Positions 7,324 to 10,588 of a stretch of 10,588 nucleotides of DNA are shown piece after piece. Position 1 is the stretch's first letter. Every line of letters begins with the position of its first letter. The notes beneath the pieces are model-generated. The model saw only the letters and a list, made by a program, of their open reading frames with translations. It made no database searches and had not been told where the DNA came from. The DNA comes from Planctomycetaceae bacterium (GTDB lineage: Bacteria; Planctomycetota; Planctomycetia; Planctomycetales; Planctomycetaceae), in contig JAGQQP010000095.1 in NCBI GenBank assembly GCA_020426085.1, forward strand, positions 1-10,588, read 5' to 3'. A program made the position numbers and the translations under genes.

Positions 7324-8427
7324 TTAACGTCCTGCGGTCTGGTTTTGAGGAAACGAGAACGAACGGGCGTAAGGACCAGGCTGTCCTCCCGGGCCACCCT
7401 GGGGAGTGCCGGGATTCGGATTGTTTTGAGCCGTTGGTCCATTCGAGTCAGTATTTGAATTTGAAGGACGGGCAGGGGCGCTGATGGAACCACTGTCGCT
7501 GTCATAGCTGCCACCATTTCCCCAGTGGGGATTCAGGTATCCACCCGAGTTGAATCCACCGTTTCCACCGCGACGGTAACTGTCGTAGTCGCCGATTCGA
7601 TGTCCATTTCGATCAAATTTATTCACGCTGCGGGTGGAACCATAATAACCTTCCACAACAAAGGGCTTGGGAGGTTCTTCTTCTTTTGGTTTTTCCGGAG
7701 TCTTTAATCCAAGGATTTCATATAACGTTGCTTTCTCAGCACTACTGACGGCAACGCCTCCATCCCCTTTTCCTTCTGGTGTGTAACTCATCGTGATTTC
7801 ACCGCGGTCGCGAGCCAGGATCATGATATTTGCCTGCTCAGGGGTCAGTTCCAGTGTGACATTCGTACCACGTTGAGAACTGCTGTTTTGAGTGTAGCTG
7901 CGGTTGATTGCGATCACGCGGACACCGTTAAACAGGGTCAGGGTCATCCCGCCATTCAAGCGTTTGTCGTTATTCAGTCCGGTCGGTGTCATGTGGACGT
8001 CAACGTACTCACCGGGTTTGATCAGCCCGTCGACCAGATCGACTGAAGATTCCAGAGGTACGGAAATCGCCCGCATGCCAGGTTCGACCTGAATTGGCGG
8101 TGTCTCACCAGCTGGATACAACTGACCGGTGGAGATCGGGGTCGCCGCTGGAATACGTTCCTTAACGATACGACCGACGATAACACGGTTCGAAGTCATC
8201 ATTTCCGGTCTCAGGTTTTTGATAGCAATGGGACCCAGACCCAGATGCTCATCGGTTACCAGGGTGCCTGGTTCCAGTTCACTGATCGCCATGGGAATGT
8301 TTCGTGTGGCAACCGGCGGCGCTTCTTCTTTGCCCGCCAGTAATCGTTTTCCAATATAGGCTGCAATCAGAATGCCGAAGACGCCGAACATCAACAGCGT
8401 TACTTTTGCAGGGGTCAGGCTTTTCAC
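7324..8427 (-). CDS. cpaB: CpaB/RcpC, Flp pilus assembly protein with SAF domain
   Basis: A 367-residue periplasmic protein anchored by one N-terminal helix (residues 8-26). Residues 38-103 form a SAF domain (NIPMAISELEPGTLVTDEHLG...RIPAATPIS). Residues 111-216 match the RcpC/CpaB domain, with PGMRAISVPLESSVDLVDGLIKPGEYVDV-type sequence and LELTPEQANIMILARDRGEITM. CpaB is thought to gate or stabilise the outer-membrane secretin, possibly through contact with peptidoglycan. From about 245 onwards there is a charged PEKPKEEEPPKP spacer, then roughly 110 residues dominated by Gly, Asn, Ser, Pro and Tyr. This tail is not part of the family core. The start is GTG at 8427 with GGGAG 9 nt upstream; an in-frame CTG 17 codons earlier has a stronger AGGAGG. 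The gene follows tadE by 130 nt and precedes the TadG-like gene by 61 nt. Confidence 0.9.
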   Translation of the reverse strand: MKSLTPAKVTLLMFGVFGILIAAYIGKRLLAGKEEAPPVATRNIPMAISELEPGTLVTDEHLGLGPIAIKNLRPEMMTSNRVIVGRIVKERIPAATPISTGQLYPAGETPPIQVEPGMRAISVPLESSVDLVDGLIKPGEYVDVHMTPTGLNNDKRLNGGMTLTLFNGVRVIAINRSYTQNSSSQRGTNVTLELTPEQANIMILARDRGEITMSYTPEGKGDGGVAVSSAEKATLYEILGLKTPEKPKEEEPPKPFVVEGYYGSTRSVNKFDRNGHRIGDYDSYRRGGNGGFNSGGYLNPHWGNGGSYDSDSGSISAPARPSNSNTDSNGPTAQNNPNPGTPQGGPGGQPGPYARSFSFPQNQTAGR

Positions 8428-8475
8428 CGGATCAATCTCCCGTAACTTGGTGAAGCAGAGCGGTTGCCCGGCTTC

Positions 8476-8506
8476 CAGTTTCCCCTCCTGTTAAATCGTC
8501 GGAGGG
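8476..8506 (-). promoter_or_regulatory. Hairpin overlapping a perfect AGGAGG upstream of cpaB
   Basis: The 130-nt tadE-cpaB spacer holds a 6-bp inverted repeat, CCCTCC (8483-8488) and GGAGGG (8501-8506), with a 12-nt loop. On the minus strand the downstream arm is part of AGGAGGGG (8489-8482), the best Shine-Dalgarno match in the operon. It is followed 5 nt later by an in-frame CTG (8478-8476) that lies 17 codons before the annotated GTG. Either the hairpin hides a ribosome-loading site, or the pairing is incidental. Confidence 0.3.
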
Positions 8507-8557
8507 TTTTACGAATATTTCCAATTCAACAAGGTGCGAGTCGATTCGCGTCACGAA

Positions 8558-8995
8558 TCACTCTTTGATCATCCTTGTTTCTGAGTACAAATTTTGTCCC
8601 TTTAAGTCGTATCCCACAGGCCACAACAGATTCGGTGAGGCCAGATTCATCGGGATACTTACGGCTACCATTACGACGTCACCGGGATGCGCTCCCATTT
8701 CCGTCTGGATGACCGCGCCTTGCCCCAACTGGGGAGGCAATATTTTCAATACTTCCTGTTTGACATTCTCCTGGGTGATGCCCGGCATTGTGGCCAGTCG
8801 GGCACCGATGCGACTGGCTTCAACGACGTCCGCCCGCGCATAAAACAAAAGTGTGAATTCGATTAACGCGAACAGCACGATACCGAAAATCGGCAGCACC
8901 AGCGCGAGTTCCATACTCAGGAACCCCCGGCGTTCAGGCTGTTTCGAATTATGTTGAACTCGTTTGACTTTCATCGCAGAATTGCTTTCAACCAT
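8558..8995 (-). CDS. tadE: TadE-like pseudopilin
   Basis: A 145-residue TadE-family protein. A basic leader of 24 residues ends in ERRG and is followed directly by FLSMELALVLPIFGIVLFAL. G24, F25 and E29 give the exact G/FxxxE prepilin-peptidase site, followed by a hydrophobic helix to about residue 52. Then comes FYARADVVEASRIGARLA, the conserved amphipathic stretch of TadE, and a small periplasmic domain (73-145) with no recognisable catalytic motif. In the Flp system TadE is processed by TadV and is needed for pilus assembly as a minor component. Here the TadV-type peptidase is encoded immediately upstream, 33 nt away. The start at 8995 is the first ATG; a second ATG at residue 8 would shorten the leader to 17 residues. 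Neither has a strong ribosome-binding site. Confidence 0.88.
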   Translation of the reverse strand: MVESNSAMKVKRVQHNSKQPERRGFLSMELALVLPIFGIVLFALIEFTLLFYARADVVEASRIGARLATMPGITQENVKQEVLKILPPQLGQGAVIQTEMGAHPGDVVMVAVSIPMNLASPNLLWPVGYDLKGQNLYSETRMIKE

Positions 8996-9028
8996 ATTCT
9001 GGTGTTTTGTTTCTCGAAGCCCGTCGGC

Positions 9029-9595
9029 TTAAAGTACGACTGATTTGATGACCATCCAGGTGGTGACGCTCCAGGTCGCCAGTACAACAGGCAGTGCGAA
9101 AGGCATCAGGCCTCGCTTCTGTTTCTGTTCCATGGTTTCGGGTTTGTATTTCTTTTTATTCTTCAATGCTTTGCCGGTTGCCAGGTAGGTTTCTTTCGTC
9201 TTACGCGCCCCGCGTGTGACCACACTCCAGAAGAGAACCAGAAATGATCCGATCAATACAAAGAGCGTACCGACGATCATGACGGCAATCGTTGCTTTGA
9301 AGCCCAGCCAGATCGAGAGTGCGCCCATCATTTTCACGTCGCCTGCAGCGCCACTGCCGACAATCCAGATCAGAAAGAAGGAACCAAAACCTGCCAGGAA
9401 ACCCAGTCCGCCGTACATCAGGCCTTCCCAGCCATTAAAAACCAACTGGTAAATGATGCCTAAGACGAAGAAGGGAACCGTCAAAACGTTGTAGATTTTT
9501 CTGGCTTTGTAATCTGTGATGGCAGCGATGACCGTGAAGATTCCCACGCTGATCGCCATGACATACAGTGAAGTTTGTGTGAGCTGAAAATCCAT
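9029..9595 (-). CDS. tadV: TadV/CpaA, prepilin peptidase (A24 family)
   Basis: A membrane aspartic protease that cleaves the leader of Flp-type prepilins and pseudopilins. Numbered from the ATG at 9595 (188 residues), about six hydrophobic segments are visible. The first catalytic aspartate is D28 in ITDYKARKIYNVLTVP, where relatives usually have D...R.IPN. The second is D86 in GAAGDVKMMGALSIWLG, the GxGD site, but with Ala in place of the first Gly. RGLMPFALPVVLAT (161-174) is the usual C-terminal family motif. Basic residues cluster in a loop at 128-162. Start choice: the frame extends 5 codons to a TTG at 9610 without any Shine-Dalgarno, so I take the ATG, whose own site (AAAAGAA) is also weak. 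It is the first gene of the pilus operon and is followed by tadE, a likely substrate. Confidence 0.9.
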   Translation of the reverse strand: MDFQLTQTSLYVMAISVGIFTVIAAITDYKARKIYNVLTVPFFVLGIIYQLVFNGWEGLMYGGLGFLAGFGSFFLIWIVGSGAAGDVKMMGALSIWLGFKATIAVMIVGTLFVLIGSFLVLFWSVVTRGARKTKETYLATGKALKNKKKYKPETMEQKQKRGLMPFALPVVLATWSVTTWMVIKSVVL

Positions 9596-10088
9596 TGCTG
9601 TTCTTTTCAATCAATCTGTCTGGTGATGGAAATTCTGCCGATAAGGGCAGGTACGTTGTCTGGTGAATTTATGCTGAACCTGACAGCACGTGTTGAAAAT
9701 ATACCTCACGTTTCCCTCCAGATACTTTCAATCTGAAAAAAAACGCGACCTCAGCCGATTCACTGTTTTCGAAATGCAACAGGGGGAATTAAAACCGGCA
9801 GCACCGGGAGAAAACGAGTGATTCCTGTTACCGGCACAATCAATAAAATGCGATGGGACAGGGAATCTCACCGGGGGGCAGAGCAGCTATCCTGAAACCG
9901 TCTGTCCGCCTTCAGCGCTACTCCTTTATGTAACCTGTTGTCAGTGTTGCCCGTTTGTCAGCGAGGAGCGGGACCTGCCTGACGAATTGAAGTTTCGGTG
10001 AAGAGGTGAAAGAGTTATGATTTCATGAGGTTAACGGTTCGCGCATCGATCCATGATTCCTAAAATGAGCTTTATCTGGAGAATCGCT
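9596..10088. other. Gene-free spacer between divergent tadV and the monophosphatase unit
   Basis: About 490 bp with no recognisable gene. I looked for an Flp pilin (a short G/xxxxEY-type protein) on both strands and found none; on the minus strand there is no ATG at all between about 9600 and 10020. The AT-rich 9690-9760 part, with TATATT on the minus strand at about 9700, probably holds the tad promoter, but no convincing -35/-10 pair can be assigned. On the plus strand, TATGAT at 10016-10021 could be a -10 box for the downstream genes, with a poor -35. A 7-bp direct repeat, TTGTCAG, occurs at 9938-9944 and 9955-9961. I do not recognise a riboswitch. Confidence 0.5.
9617..9666. repeat. 10-bp direct repeat TGTCTGGTGA flanking a small hairpin, tad leader
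   Basis: TGTCTGGTGA occurs at 9617-9626 and 9657-9666 on the plus strand (TCACCAGACA twice on the coding strand of the operon), exactly 40 bp apart, close to four helical turns. Between them, CTGCC (9635-9639) and GGCAG (9646-9650) can form a 5-bp stem with a 6-nt loop. The pair lies 22-71 bp upstream of the tadV ATG, a plausible place for an operator or a leader RNA structure controlling the operon. No known regulator site is recognised. Confidence 0.35.
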
Positions 10089-10223
10089 ATGATCCGTAGA
10101 GGCAGACCAGACCGGGGACTTTTCTCTGGTTATCTGTTTCCGCGCATCAGACAGATTACTGACACAGACGCTCATGCATCACGCAGTGAGATTACGGGTG
10201 TTTCAAGGAAGGATACGTTTTGA
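10089..10223 (+). CDS. Possible 44-codon ORF coupled to the monophosphatase gene
   Basis: An ATG at 10089 opens a 44-codon frame ending in TGA at 10221-10223, so its stop overlaps the TTG start of the next gene as TTGA. GGAGA at 10078-10082 lies 6 nt before the ATG, the same spacing as the clear ribosome-binding site of the next gene. The product would be small, basic and Arg-rich (begins MIRRGRPDRGLF, ends SRKDTF), with no membrane segment, cysteines or family I recognise. The frame is open from 10035, with in-frame ATGs at 10053 and 10065 that lack such sites. It may be a leader peptide that controls the monophosphatase by translational coupling, a real small protein, or chance; length alone is not convincing. 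Confidence 0.35.
   Translation: MIRRGRPDRGLFSGYLFPRIRQITDTDAHASRSEITGVSRKDTF
10205..10213 (+). promoter_or_regulatory. Ribosome-binding site AAGGAAGGA fixing a TTG start
   Basis: AAGGAAGGA lies 6 nt before TTG at 10220. The first ATG in the monophosphatase frame comes only at codon 63, deep inside the family domain, so the TTG is needed. Confidence 0.7.
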
Positions 10224-10588
10224 ATTCAACAGAATTACTTGATGTTGCTGAAACGGCTGCCCGGCGGGGGGCCAAATGTCTGGTGGACTGGATCGACGAA
10301 TTCCGGGTCTCGGAAAAAGGCCGGGCCGATCTGGTGACTGATGCAGATTTCGCATCACAAAAAGCGATTTTAAATCATATCAGTGAATGCTATCCCGAAC
10401 ATAACATGTTAGGGGAAGAAGGTTTGAACCGGCAGGATGGCGATTCCGAATATCGCTGGGTTATTGATCCTCTGGACGGGACTTCCAATTACGTGCATGG
10501 CTTCCCCTATTACTGTGTCTCGATCGGACTCGAATACCAGGGGGAACTGGTACTGGGGGTCGTATATGACCCGAATCGTGATGAGATG
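10220..10588 (+). CDS. Inositol monophosphatase family protein, 5' part (SuhB-like)
   Basis: The first 123 codons of a gene that continues past the window; full-length relatives are about 260-280 residues. The family is a set of Mg-dependent, lithium-sensitive phosphatases acting on inositol-1-phosphate and related sugar or nucleotide phosphates. Visible signatures are DLVTDADFASQKAI (37-50), the metal-binding acidic pair in MLGEEG (63-68, E66/E67) and the core motif WVIDPLDGTSNYVHGFPYYC (80-99), where D83 and D86 are metal ligands and G87-T88 bind phosphate. All the metal ligands expected in this half are present. Because the substrate-discriminating C-terminal half is missing, SuhB, a CysQ-like 3'-nucleotidase and a HisN-like histidinol phosphatase cannot be fully separated, although the motif wording is closest to SuhB/IMPase. 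The TTG start at 10220 overlaps the stop of the small upstream ORF. Confidence 0.93.
   Translation, partial: MNSTELLDVAETAARRGAKCLVDWIDEFRVSEKGRADLVTDADFASQKAILNHISECYPEHNMLGEEGLNRQDGDSEYRWVIDPLDGTSNYVHGFPYYCVSIGLEYQGELVLGVVYDPNRDEM

Noticed and set aside
7345..7460. Low-complexity stretch that might be a tandem DNA repeat
   Set aside because: It encodes the Gly/Asn/Pro-rich tail of CpaB; the DNA itself has no regular repeat unit.
9671..9736. A 21-codon plus-strand frame from ATG at 9671
   Set aside because: It is very short, has no ribosome-binding site and no downstream partner, and it lies in the leader of the opposite operon.
9841..9975. GC-rich stretch that might be a riboswitch or structured RNA
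   Set aside because: Several short complementary segments exist, but I could not build a convincing multi-stem fold or match a known riboswitch core.
9601..10020. Possible Flp pilin gene upstream of tadV
   Set aside because: No short frame on either strand shows a prepilin leader followed by a hydrophobic helix, and the minus strand has no ATG here.

Overview
The window looks like chromosomal DNA of a planctomycete. I infer this from three things: a Tat-exported Gfo/Idh/MocA oxidoreductase, an expanded family in that phylum; a short zinc-ribbon protein with a C-terminal membrane anchor, also common there; and a stripped-down Tad (tight adherence) pilus cluster. Base composition appears moderate, roughly 50% GC by eye, which would suit a Gimesia-like genus, but the genus is a guess. 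I see no tRNA, rRNA, CRISPR array, insertion sequence or phage gene.

Layout. (1) Bases 1-228 hold the 3' end of a plus-strand ArsC-type (glutaredoxin-dependent) arsenate reductase gene. (2) A minus-strand gene at 262-915 encodes a zinc-ribbon/tail-anchored protein of unknown function and converges on arsC. (3) A 283-bp divergent spacer carries an extended -10 promoter. It leads into a plus-strand, GTG-started, Tat-signal Gfo/Idh/MocA oxidoreductase at 1199-2512. (4) A 14-bp perfect hairpin with U-tracts on both strands (2541-2577) is a bidirectional terminator between that gene and the convergent pilus operon. (5) Bases 2603-9595 on the minus strand form one Tad operon. In transcription order it reads tadV/cpaA (prepilin peptidase), tadE (pseudopilin), cpaB/rcpC, a TadG-like protein, tadA/cpaF (ATPase), tadB and tadC (inner-membrane platform). 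(6) About 490 bp without a recognisable gene holds the tad leader, with a 10-bp direct repeat. (7) A possible 44-codon ORF with its own ribosome-binding site overlaps, by TTGA, the TTG start of an inositol-monophosphatase-family gene that runs off the end of the window.

How the genes fit together: TadV should mature prepilin and pseudopilin substrates, and TadE carries a textbook G/FxxxE site. TadA would power assembly on the TadB/TadC platform. CpaB and the TadG-like protein would act in the periplasm. The window has no Flp pilin, no RcpA/CpaC secretin, no TadZ/CpaE and no TadD, so the machine must draw those parts from elsewhere or differ from the classical one. The most useful leads are this reduced gene set, departures from consensus in the active-site motifs of TadV and TadA, the glycine/asparagine-rich tail on CpaB, and the translationally coupled small ORF before the monophosphatase. 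I did not find a clearly new multigene system.
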